A stretch of DNA of 64,000 nucleotides from Oxytricha trifallax (lineage: Eukaryota > Ciliophora > Spirotrichea > Sporadotrichida > Oxytrichidae): contig ARYC01025606.1 in NCBI GenBank assembly GCA_000711775.1, forward strand, positions 121,000-184,999, given 5' to 3'. The notes under the pieces are model-generated. The model was not told the DNA's origin. It saw only the letters and a program-made list of their open reading frames with translations, and made no database searches. Each line of letters opens with the position of its first letter. The first letter of the stretch is position 1. This document shows positions 1-9,853 of the stretch, one piece after another. A program made the translations under genes and the position numbers.

Positions 1-8
1 AGTATAAC

Positions 9-3000
9 TCACTTTTCAACTAAGTCCTTAATCTGCTCTGCCTTCTCATAAGCCTTCCTACTTCTCTTATTAGTCTATTTCTTTCCTTCCTTGCTCTTCG
101 ATCTTTCTCTGCCTGGCTCTTAAGTGATCTCCTCATATTGGCGCCTCACGCCGTTTTTGAAGATCTTCTCAACTTCACTAATAGGCTTGTCTTAGAGCAC
201 AGGGTTCTGGCTCATCTTCTCTACAATGAATTCTATGATAGAAGGTTAATAGAACCCTAATTTACTTTGAGTGTCTGGCTCTTCAGCCACAGCTTCAGTT
301 TTCATTTCCTCTTCAGAGGCCTTCTTTGCTTCCTCGATATCCTTTTTGGCTCCTATGAAAGAACTTTCTACTTTTTCGACTATCTTCTCCACTATAGCCT
401 TTACAACTGCAACTTAATGATCGATGGCTATAATCTATTCAGAAGGAACTTCGGGCTCCTTTGCTTGATCAATAATATCCATATCAATAGCTTCTTATTT
501 GTCTTACAAATTAAATTATACTTCATTGAACTTTTTGTCTAATATAAGGTCGATCTCATTCTACTCTACGTAAAGAAGCTACTCAGCACTATCTTTGGAG
601 TTGAGTCTATACAAAACTCTTTGCCATCTGCCCTTAGTATTAAGTCTTCCAATTCTTCCTATAATCTGCTCTTCAGACCTTTTAGAGAAGACATCTGCGA
701 TGATGAGGTAAGAACCTCCGTTCTAGTTGATTTCATCATTCGTCTGAATGTCAGTCCCTCTTCCATGAGCTTCATTCAGCAAGTATATTCCATATTCCTT
801 TTTCGCATTCTTCATTAAGTATCTGCCTTCAATCATGGATTCGATATTGGCGGCTTGCCCTCTGCTTAAACTTGTGAAGTCGTAGCCCGATCTCAAAAGG
901 CCTATCTCTATTGCATTATAGTTAGTTGAAGCCACTATTAGAACTGGGGAGTGGCTTAGCTGCTCTATTATAATTTCTTTGATCTTAGCCAAGTAATCAC
1001 TCTAATTAGTGCTCACAAACACATCCGGGTATTGAGTCTTTTTATTTCCCTAGAGTTTATCAAGAGTGGGAAATACTACAGGTGTAGCTTGAAAAGCTAG
1101 CTTTAAACAGTTCTCTTCAGTAAAAGAGAGATTGCTTCCAGAAAATCCTATCACTTTATGAGCTTGCTGAAAGTACTCAAGAGAGTTGATTATAGTATCA
1201 ACAGAGCCATCAAACATAATCCAGTCGTACTCGTCCACTAATACGTAGCTTTGCTACCATACACTCACAGCCTTGCTGTTCTTTTGCATCTTCTTTAATT
1301 AGGGCTAAGTGTAGAAATAGATGCCAGTATCTTTGGCAAAGAAGTTTAGATTGCAATTAAGCTACATTGCTTTAATGACTCTCTAGTATCGTTTGAAGTC
1401 TCTTTGCACTAAGTGCTCATTCTTGCTGAGTATAAAGACTGATCTTTAAGTTTTAAGAGCAATAAGGATTGCTAAAGCAATGCATATTAGGGTCTTCCCA
1501 TTGCCAATACCAAAATGAATGAAGTGATTGCTGTTAAGGTTGTCACAGATATAGTTTAAACATAAGACCTGAGAGCAGTAGAATTTGAAGCCTAAATTTT
1601 ACTCCAAAGTTTCTAATTCGGCACTTACTCTTAAGAGTTCCTCTGGAGACCTGCTATTGAATCTGGATGCTACTTGGTTTTATAAGTTCTCATTCTTGAA
1701 TAGCTAAAGAAGGTCATTAACAGCCTTTTCAGAGAAGGCTTCCATAGTCCTTGGCAATTGCATTATTCTATCAAGGTCAGAGAAGTCACAGTTTAGACAG
1801 TTGTCAATAGTGTGAATGCTTAACTATACATTTTTCTCGACTTGCGCATTCACAATCAACTACTATACTTTCCTGATTTGTTCAATCTTCCCTACCCATT
1901 ATTGATCTCTGCTTTGCAGTCTTGAAGCAAGGCCTTTCATAAAATGCACCATTGAGACTTTGTCGATGACTTCTTGCTTTTATAAGAAGGTTGCCCTTGT
2001 TGAAGATATGTAGTCTTTTAAAGACTCTAAGTTAGGGGCAGAGCATAAGGCACATATTCTTACAAAGTACTCTGTATACTCTACAGGAATGTCTCTTATA
2101 AGGTTTAATCCACAGTCTTGCTTAAGCAAGATAATAAAAGGCACGTTCATTATAAAGAAGGAATTTGGTATTAGTTTGATGACCTAAGGGTCAATTGAAA
2201 AGTAGTGCCATGTTTAAGCCAAAAGCTGAATGATGCCTGGATTAGAGTCGTTTAGCTTCTAGACTATAGCAAGCTGCTTACTTAGACATGTTGCCTCAGT
2301 AATAAAGACCAAGTTGGCTAAGCCTATAGCTTGTCTAGCATTGGGTGACCTTATAAGTAAGAGAATTGCTTCTTATATTAAGTTCTCTTCTGGCTGATAT
2401 TTTTCCCCTGTATAGTAACTGAGGGCAGCCAAGAAGATACGAGCCTTGGAGTCTTAGTCTAGCTTTTAGTTACTTGAGATCAACTCTGTAATTAAATAGA
2501 AGAGCCCTTGGTTCACTTAGGGTTCATTTGCCATCTCAAAGTGCTAAAGGAACGAAAAGAGTGATTGGGTGTTGCGGGCCATTATATCTTGAAGGATCTG
2601 TTCCATTTATTAATAATTTGATTATTTGAAACTTTCAAAGTGCTTGACCAACATCTCATGGCCAATGATTGAGCCATAGTTAATAACCAGCTAAGGTAAG
2701 GGTCTCGGAGCTTGCATTGATTCACTTGCTAAGCTCACAGTAGTCTGGAACTCACTCACCTTCATTTCCTCGTTTGAGAGGGAGTTGTTAAGATTTTCAG
2801 AGACCAGTGACTTGGTATCACTGCTGTTCTTGGCTTTCTTGCTTTTGTTATTGTTTATAAACTTTCTCACAACGTTCTTAAAATCCCATGTCTTTTAATA
2901 GCCTTTGAAATCCTCCTGCTACAACAGGAGACTCAAATCATAGTTGTTTAAATGTAGGAATTCCTTTGCTCTATTGATTTTGACGCTATCTTGGGCTCCC

Positions 3001-3238
3001 TTGTACTCAGCTTTAATGCCCTTCACTTTGCCGCCCTCATCAATATTAGCCTTGGCTTCAAGATTTTCAAAAATCCGATCACCCTGCTCAAGAAGTTGAG
3101 CTAACTATTCATTTGAATTATCATTCCTTAACTCTAATATAGGTGCTTAGTAAAGGAAAAAAGCTTACCAGGGCTTCGTTCTTTAATCTATAGGGGAAAA
3201 GACTCAGCAAGCTGATCCCGCTCTTGGGCTGGATTCAT
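9..3238 (-). CDS. SecA-type helicase-like ATPase (left palindrome copy), open reading frame
   Basis: Read with TAA and TAG as Gln, the strand gives about 1064 codons without a TGA: exon 3238-3169, a 35-nt GTAAGC..TTAG intron at 3134-3168, then exon 3133-9. Exon lengths sum to a multiple of three. A P-loop (FGIGNGKTL) lies near residue 558, a Walker B box (VLVDEYDW) near 657, the SecA signature HGRGTDI near 814 and a motif VI-like QIIGRIGR near 846. Together these are the DEAD-type motor motifs of SecA ATPases. The N-terminal 500 residues are alpha-helical in look and unassigned. TGA at 9-11 ends the frame, but in the right copy coding-like sequence continues in frame beyond it, so the gene may run off the window. 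SecA normally drives bacterial protein export; its role in a repeated germline element is unknown. Family call is firm, function is not. Confidence 0.75.
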
Positions 3239-4027
3239 GGTATTTTTAAGTTTTGATTATAGTATTATATACTGGATTTTTAAATTTAATAGGTGGATTA
3301 TTAAAAAATACCACTGGATTCTTCAAATTTACTATAAGAAAAACCTCTCTCCTTCACTTATCCAGTGGATTTAAAGAGCTACAGCCCGCAAACCAGTTCA
3401 AATGCATTGCTTATGTTAATACCAACATATAAAGGTGAAAAAAGTAGGCTTGCAAGAAATGGCGGACCCGCCATGGGTCTTTTGAGTGCTTTTCGAGTCT
3501 GGCCTCATTGAAAATTGGCTTTTTGGAAAAATCGAAAAATCCGAGGGCCTAATGGCGAATTCAACCCTACACTGTTCATAACGTACATATAACCAGTAGA
3601 AATGTGCAGTGAAAGTAGAATGGAAAGCAAAGGCACTCGTTTTCGAAAATCGAGGTCATGGTTGAAGGGGGTCCAGACTGGCTTTGGATTCTAGACTTCA
3701 GACTGGATTTTAGACCCTATAAGAGGGGGGTTTATACTAAAGTTGAATTTTTGCAAAAAGTAGTTGGGAAAGCTACTGGATTTTATGGACATATGGACTT
3801 AGTATAGTATAAGGAACACTTTCAACAATATATGATCACTAGAACACTCAAACTGCAATTAGCAGCATTCTTAAAGACTCTCTTTCTAAGACTCTTGAAT
3901 TGGCCCTCTCATAATAAGTTAAATTGTGAAGTTTGGAATTTCGCTATTTATCGATATTAAATCATCACTATACCAACTTATACATTTATCACGCATATAT
4001 GTATTGGGGTTTATATATATATTCATT
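3239..4027. other. Non-coding inner part of the left palindrome arm
   Basis: No open frame is convincing here. The stretch is less AT-rich than its surroundings and contains several GGATT/TGGATT-rich blocks (3270-3370 and 3660-3780) that recur inverted at 10150-10620. It probably holds the promoter of the SecA gene, but I see no recognisable signal. Confidence 0.5.
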
Positions 4028-4030
4028 ATA

Positions 4031-4403
4031 GATGTGTTCAAATTCGTGGCAGTTAACTTTCTGGAAACCTAGGCAATATGGTACTTGCTAGATTGATAAT
4101 TCAAAAATCAGCTGGACTTTACTAATGGCGGTATGCCTCTATCGCATTCCTGAAGCGAGTTAACTCGACTTTAATTTGAGCATTAAAAATAATTAAACAA
4201 ATCACCAAAACTTTAAGTCGAGTTAACTCGCTTCAGGAATGCGATAGAGGCATACCGCCATTAGTAAAGTCCAGCTAATTTTTGAATTATCAATCTAGCA
4301 AGTACCATATTGCCTAGGTTTCCAGAAAGTTAACTGCCACGAATTTGAACATCTATATATATATATATAATTTAATTTCCCAAATCAAATATATTCCTAC
4401 AAT
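4031..4403. mobile_element. Foldback MITE, family 1 (left end missing)
   Basis: The arms 4031-4185 and 4200-4353 are near-perfect inverted copies of each other around a short AT loop. The core motif AGCTGGACTTTACTAATGGC is shared with the copies at 21645 and 40827. The right terminus ends in TATTCCTACAAT at 4392-4403, the family terminus. The matching left terminus is absent, so the copy is truncated. It sits exactly at the inner end of the left palindrome arm. Confidence 0.7.
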
Positions 4404-4885
4404 AGAAATAGAAAAATCTATAGTCTAATAGATAGAATTAGTATTTTAAAATGCGATAAGATTAAGTTCACTGGTCTTAAATAATCTAGTCTACGATGAT
4501 TCATCTTAATTAATCTAGTCTAAAATGTTTATTTTAATCTTAGCTGTACTTATTGCGCATATTTTAAGTAGAGCACTCAATAGAGAGACATTACTTAAAA
4601 TGAGGTCAAATATTTATATCGTTTATTAAATTTATAGTTAATTTCACAAAGCTAGCAAGAGAAACTAAAGAAAATAAAAATAAAAAAATGTTACAGAAGA
4701 AATTATAGTGTAAAAATGTTTCTCAAGAAGAGGAAAATAAAATGAAACTTTATCGGATATAGAAACAAATCCAGATTTATAAAATTCAGGTCAAGAGTAT
4801 CACTTAGATGAAATTGCATTGAAGAAAGTAAAAGGGGAAGTGTTTTAAAAAGACTAAATATCTTTTTTGTTATTTTGTTTTTTTT
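4404..4885. other. AT-rich spacer with a possible coding fragment
   Basis: Mostly featureless AT-rich DNA. Positions 4680-4860 on the plus strand read as a Glu/Asp/Lys-containing peptide of about 55 residues without TGA, which might be a gene fragment, but random AT-rich DNA with one stop codon gives frames of this length by chance. Confidence 0.25.
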
Positions 4886-5305
4886 TAATTATTAAATTAG
4901 AAAGTTAATTTCTAGGTGAGGTACCAATTTCACTTAGGGCTTTCTAATAGAGCTTTCTATTATACTAAGGCCTATCGAGGGTAGGTAGGGAGTTGCTGGG
5001 CACAACGCATGAGGGACCATTCGGAGGGGTTTAATCTGTCAGCTATTACACTCTTCAAGTTGGCTAAATCCTAAGATTTCCCTGCATTAATGAGTTTGCC
5101 TGGCTTGAGTTCAGTTCCCTAGGTAATAGGGAGTATGATGAAGGTACGCTCTGGGTGAGAAGACGAAAACCATTCAAGTCAACGATAAGGATTTTTATCC
5201 CAAACCGGGTTAGGGTGATGAAGCTACCATAGCTAAAGGACAGGGATTACGTTTCCCAGCAGCGGTGGGAACGGTAAGCATTTTTCTCCAGCTTCTCTCA
5301 CTCTA
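4886..5305 (-). mobile_element. SINE-like repeat, truncated copy (reverse orientation)
   Basis: This is a reverse-complement copy of the GC-richer 3-prime two thirds of the repeat seen complete at 8066-8687 and 43524-44179. It begins with the AATTATTAAATTAGAAAG end and carries the conserved block CCCAGCAGCGGTGGGAACGG near 5255-5274. The 5-prime third is missing. No target duplication could be assigned. Confidence 0.7.
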
Positions 5306-5382
5306 GTTAAATTTTACGGGCTCTGTCCCCGGGTTATAACTGGCTGACAGACATCTTGATTCAGGAAAAGACTGGGTGATTA

Positions 5383-5475
5383 AAAACCACAAAACTTTTT
5401 CAGTAGTTTGATTGAGTTTTTGATTAATAAAATAGACTATTAGTGCATACTTTATTAGGGTTTTAATGTTTAAAT
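5383..5475 (+). repeat. Degenerate TBE-type terminal repeat (left end of TBE-like element)
   Basis: The sequence AACTTTTTCAGTAGTTTGAT and the following 60 bases match, in inverse, the terminal repeat ending at 20938, and resemble the C4A4-started ends of the element at 61302-62424. The C4A4 block itself is mutated (CCACAAAAC). It marks the left boundary of the TBE-like element whose genes follow. Confidence 0.6.
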
Positions 5476-5518
5476 ATTAGTAATTTAAGTGAGTAAAACA
5501 AGCGAATTTTAAAATATT

Positions 5519-6958
5519 TCACACAAACATAAGCTTAGAATGTGGCAGTTCTCTGAATTTTATCTTTCTAAGATGATGTTTAAGTGTTTCTATTGTTTGT
5601 TAATTCTCTTAACTTGGCTTGATAAAAGTTAAGTATGCAAGTTCTCTGAGACCTCCATTTATTTTATTTTTATCGAGATATTGCTTGATTCTCTGATTAG
5701 AATCTCTCTCACCCTGCAGCTAAAGTAATCGTTTCTTGGCATGGCGCTCTCTATTATTATTACTGCTAGAGCCCAGATATCCCATTAAATGTCTCCATCT
5801 CTCCAATCCTCTCTTTCTGGAAAATAGCCAGGAGTGCCGTATACATTTCCTTATGCAAAGGCTTGCACTCTTTGAGCTCTGTTGAAGTCAAGAATATAAA
5901 CTCTAAGAGGCTGAAAGTTCATCATGATGTTCCCTGGATTTAAGTCTCTACGAAAATAACATAGCTTGTGAAGCACTTCAATCCCTTCAACTATCTGCTA
6001 TACTATCTAGCTAATTTATCTCTGACATCTATTGTCAGATAAGAATTATCTGTAAATCATTTCAAATAAAGGAAGCCTGAAGGCTACATGATCTTACCAA
6101 GTAAAATAGCATCAAGCTAGATGATATGCCTGCACTAATTTAACTTTGCCTTTTAAAGAGCATAATACTCATTTGCAAATTCCATTTGGAACTTGTCATC
6201 AGCAAGTAAGTAGTTGAAAGGATATATATTGTAAGCATATTAGTCATCAGTAATGACTCTCTAATCTATTTTTCTTCAAGAGTGAGGTAGCTTCTAAGCA
6301 AGAATCTAAGTCAATAATTTTTAACATGGGAATCTTCATTGCCTCTATTTTAACCATGATTTTATTGATCTCAGAGAGTGAAAATTTCTTGACTGCTTTC
6401 TTCATTTTTACTTACTTCTAGACTTCAACTCTAAGAGACTCCACTAGATTTCTTGATCTCTTCTTTTAAATGAATCTATTCCCTGTAGGTTCATGAATAA
6501 AGAAAAAACTTTAATTGTGCTTTTTCTTTAAGTGCACTTTGAGGTCTCTTGAATGAGAATATGGCTTTTCTCAGAACTCACAGACATACTTCCCATCTTT
6601 CTTTTAATGCTTGAGATATAACCTTGGTATATCGTTGTGTATATCTCTCAAGTGTCTCTTGTAAGTTGACTTGTAAGGGGAAAATTTATTGCATTCTTTG
6701 CATTAATAGTCAACTTTGGCTGGTAATTATTGATGCTCTATGGCGGGTTGTTTAACCTCCTTCTCAATTTGCACAGCTTCTATGATGACCTCCTACTTAA
6801 CTTATATTTAAATCTCAAAGCTAAACGGTCAAAGTTGCATAAATAGGCTCCCACTGAGTACAAGCGTCTCTGGTCTCTACTTTTCTTGGTTGCTGAAAAG
6901 ATAACTTTTATTGACTTGATCCAAGTAATGTCGCTCTTCTCGAAAGTTTAGCGCTCAT
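5519..6958 (-). pseudogene. TBE 57-kDa-like protein: C2H2 zinc fingers plus kinase-like domain, broken
   Basis: From a start at 6958 the strand encodes two C2H2 fingers (first: CKEC..HLRDIH near 6670-6700; second near 6540-6600) and then a kinase-like domain whose catalytic loop reads RRDLNPGN (about 5945), the metal-binding site LDFNRAQ, and GTPGYFPE (about 5840). TBE1 transposons of Oxytricha encode a 57-kDa protein with exactly this zinc finger plus kinase combination. The frame shifts at least three times, and TGA at 6571-6573 replaces the second Cys of finger two, so this copy is probably inactive. It is transcribed away from the accessory gene at 7429. Confidence 0.7.
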
Positions 6959-7136
6959 ATTAGTTTTCTGATATATTTTTATTATAATAATGATAAAATC
7001 TACCAAGATAAACTAATATAGTATTGAATGAGACACTCTGGTAGATTCTTTGCAGAGAGGTAAGAAAATTAACTAACCATAAAAAACTGTAAGTTGACAT
7101 ATTTTATGAGAATTTTATAAATTTTAGTAAATTAAA

Positions 7137-7232
7137 ATACTCCTAATGAAGTTTTGTTTCTCTAGGAGGTCCTCCAAAACAAGTTTAAACTTGATTTGGT
7201 GGACCTCCTAAAATAATTAAACATTATTAGGA
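7137..7232. repeat. Nested inverted repeat in the TBE intergenic spacer
   Basis: AGGAGGTCCTCCAAAACAAG at 7161-7180 is followed by GTTTAAAC and its near-perfect inverse, and an outer ACTCCTAATG/CATTAGGAG pair encloses it. It lies between the divergently transcribed 57-kDa-like and accessory genes, where promoters should be. A regulatory hairpin or the scar of another element are both possible. Confidence 0.5.
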
Positions 7233-7428
7233 GCAATTTAATGGAGATAGTTTGATAAAAATGGAACTCAATCTGTGAAACTTGGAGCAAGTTTTTCAAT
7301 GCTTCTCCGTATATCTTTTCAAGGTTGACCTCCAGTAGTCCTCCCTATTTAGTAGTAAGATTTAATAAACTTAGAATGGATATATATAATTTTGAATTTC
7401 ATTAACATTTCAACAAAGAGGAAGCAAG

Positions 7429-8855
7429 ATGGAGTCTATGAATGATGCAATGAAGAGAATTTATTCTCAAAATTTAATAGGATAATTTCGAAGTAAAGAG
7501 GACATTTATAGATATCTGGTATAGCAAGGTAAGTTCTAAAGTAAGATTAATAAATCCATTATAGTTGGATTATTCTTGCCAACTTAGGAGGGAACTAAAA
7601 TCTCATTCTTAATAGCCTTACTGAGTGAAAATAAATAAGCTTTTAAGTCTAATGAAAATAGGATGATATAGATACCTAACTACCCTGAAATATCAGTGAC
7701 AAACCTATATGACGATGCTATGAGTGATCCGAACGTAGCTCTCTACCTTCCATCAAAAAAGCTACAGCTCTCTAATAAGTTGCCAGAGAGAAACTTCTTC
7801 TTTGGTGTTCTTGCAACTCTGAAACCTGAGTACTTAAATGAAGTTATTTAAGAAGCTCACAAGAAATGATACAGCATCTCTCTTGAAGAAAAAGAGAAGC
7901 AAGGTATTAAAATAAGTGATACCTGCTGTAGAAACTTCAAAAGCATCCTTTCATCTCAAGTAAGCTTAGTCTTCTAACTTTATAGAAAAACCTGATACTG
8001 CTATTTTTTTATGAAATAGCGCAGCAAATTAAACAGAGAGAGAAAGTCTCAAATAAAGCATGAATTGTTGTGTTATGATTTAAAATCAAATAAATTTTAA
8101 CATATCACTCTTTAATACTAAAATCAAAACATCAATCTTAGTCGTGCGTATACGTATCTGAGTGAGTTGACATGGCAGATTCTGTGACGTGGCAGGCATG
8201 AAGTAGAAAACTCCGAAAAAACCATTCTCGCTATTAGCTAGTCTTCTCCCAAAATCAAGATGTCATCCCAGTTTGTACTGTGGACAGAGTTCATGAGATT
8301 CAACTAAATAACAGAAGATGCAGAAAAATGCTTACCGTTCCCACCGCTGCTGGGAAACGTAATCCCTGTCCTTTAGCTATGGTAGCTTCAGTACCCTAAC
8401 CCGTTGCGAGAAAAATCCTTATCGTTTGCTTCAATGGTTTTCGTCTTATCCTTTCGAAACCAGAGCGTACCTTCATCCTGCTCCCTATTACCTAGGAAAC
8501 TGAACTCTAGCCAGGTAACTCATCTAATACAGGGAAATCTTAGGATCCAGCTCACTCGAAAAATGTACTATGACAGATTGAGTCCCGCCGACTGGTCCCT
8601 AATGCGTTGCACCCAGCATTAGAAAGCTCTATCAGAAAGTCCCAAGTGGTTAGTACCACCTAGCAATTAACTTTCTAATTTAATAATATAAAGCATGAAT
8701 AGAGTAAGAGACTCTTCAAAGATTTCTAAAAGTCAGACGAGATGAACAGAGATACAGGAGCTGGCACTAAGAGAAGAAACATAGGCCTAGGCAAGCCTTA
8801 AGAATAAGAAAAGAAATAGAAGCCAAATCCATTTACGGGCAAATTTAATATGTGA
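7429..8855 (+). pseudogene. TBE accessory (22-kDa-like) protein gene, interrupted by a SINE-like insertion
   Basis: Start ATG at 7429, intron 7529-7564 (GTAAGT..TATAG), then a frame with the motif KLPERNFFFGVL near 7788-7825. The same arrangement (FLP..., short linker, LPERNFFFG or FLPDERDW, then a basic tail) is seen in the accessory gene at 14122-14949, so both belong to one transposon protein family. A TGA occurs at 7868-7870, after AHKK. A complete SINE-like repeat at 8066-8687 splits the tail, and after removing it the frame reaches a TGA at 8853-8855 through a Gly/Lys/Arg-rich end. Function is unknown; TBE elements carry a comparable small conserved protein. Confidence 0.6.
8066..8687 (+). 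mobile_element. SINE-like repeat, complete copy A, with 13-bp target duplication
   Basis: The 622-bp repeat is flanked by ATAAAGCATGAAT at 8053-8065 and again at 8688-8700, a clear target-site duplication. It ends in an AT-rich tail (TTTCTAATTTAATAAT). There are no terminal inverted repeats and no long frame, so a retroposon mechanism is the simplest reading. It is about as long and as conserved as copy B (43524-44179). No A or B box was identified with confidence. Confidence 0.75.
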
Positions 8856-8879
8856 ACTTATTCATTCGTTTAAATCTAA

Positions 8880-9847
8880 TACTTATTTATAAACACAAAA
8901 TCTCCCTTCTCTTGCGCACATTTTAGCTTCTCATCACTGACTCGTTTAGCAGCATCTTAATAAAATCGACTGTATCTATCTTTAAATCATGCATCAGATG
9001 GTAGAGCAGCAATTTCTTATAATGACCTTTCAATAACCCCTAATATAACTCAATTCCATTGAACTAAGGGCTGTAAGGAACATTAAATACAGGTGATATA
9101 TTTAGCCTCTCATATTCTTTCATTGAGTCTTTGGTAAACTGACAAGTTATCAACGAATAGAATAATCTCTTAGTCAGCGTACTTTTCTCTGAGTTATTGC
9201 AAGAACTTAATATATTATTCTGTCTTTATAGAACGAGGGTGAATAACATAAGTCTCGGGCCACTATCTTCACTTATTCCACCAAGAATAGCATGAGTTTA
9301 CACCTTAACCTTTTAATCATAAACTTCTATATTACTATACCTTTTGTACCAAGACCTTGATATGAAGGTATTAAACATGAATACTGCCTCATCAGCGTTT
9401 ATGAACTTATATTATGCTCTTAAGACCTTTGCATTTAATCGAATATATAATTTAAATTAGTCTTATAAAATGGAATATTAAAGTCAATCACTCTCTTAAT
9501 GTGATTGACTGTCTTGTAAAATATTCCGTTCTTTTATATATGTTAGCTATCGATTAAGCAGATATGTGAAGCTCAGGAAATTGGCGATGAAACATCACAG
9601 CTTTCTAGACCAAAGAGAAGTGAGCCCAGTACTTTAGAGTCTTATCATTAATAAGATAGTCAATATGATGCTGCTAAAATTTTAAGGGTCTCTTAGGCTT
9701 AGAATTAAGATGTTATCTCTTTAAATTCAATGCTAATAGACAGTGAGACCTCACAGTTGCTGGAGATTTATGGAGTAGCCTTGCTATAGACGTATAATTC
9801 AGAACAGGCTTGAGTTTTTCACTATATTAATCACATCCATATCTCAT
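8880..9847 (-). pseudogene. TBE-type DDE transposase (Tc1/mariner/IS630 superfamily), frameshifted
   Basis: From ATG at 9847 the frame gives a helix-turn-helix-like N-terminus (SIARLLHKSPATVRSH) and a central segment WAHFSLVQKAVMFHRQFPEL. The three catalytic acidic residues appear as NADEAVF (about 9395), FVDNLSVYQ (about 9150) and YSPQFNGIELYQG (about 9060), the last being the classic mariner-type third motif. The parts lie in different frames, with at least two single-base shifts. It converges on the accessory gene and completes the three-gene TBE set. The exact C-terminus is uncertain. Confidence 0.75.
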
Positions 9848-9853
9848 CTTAAA

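Larger units (their letters stand above)
1..4027. repeat. Left arm of a giant inverted repeat (SecA palindrome)
   Basis: Positions 1-4027 are repeated in inverted orientation at about 9854-13862, including the SecA gene and about 780 bp of non-coding DNA upstream of its start. Divergence by eye is roughly ten percent with small indels. The inner end of the arm is GGGGTTTATATATATA near 4007-4022, mirrored by TATATATAAACCCC near 9861-9874. The window edge cuts this arm, so its outer end is not visible. Confidence 0.85.
5383..9850. mobile_element. TBE-like DNA transposon (three genes, right terminal repeat not found)
   Basis: A left terminal repeat remnant, zinc finger-kinase gene, accessory gene and DDE transposase lie in this order. 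Without the 622-bp SINE-like insertion the length is about 3.85 kb, close to the 4.1 kb of TBE1. The expected right terminal repeat is absent; the element stops where the right palindrome arm begins. All three genes are broken, so the copy should be non-autonomous now. Confidence 0.65.

Noticed and set aside
6571-6573. TGA read as cysteine, as in Euplotes
   Set aside because: Supported only by one zinc-finger position in a frameshifted transposon gene; elsewhere TAA and TAG are Gln and other TGAs stand at Trp positions.
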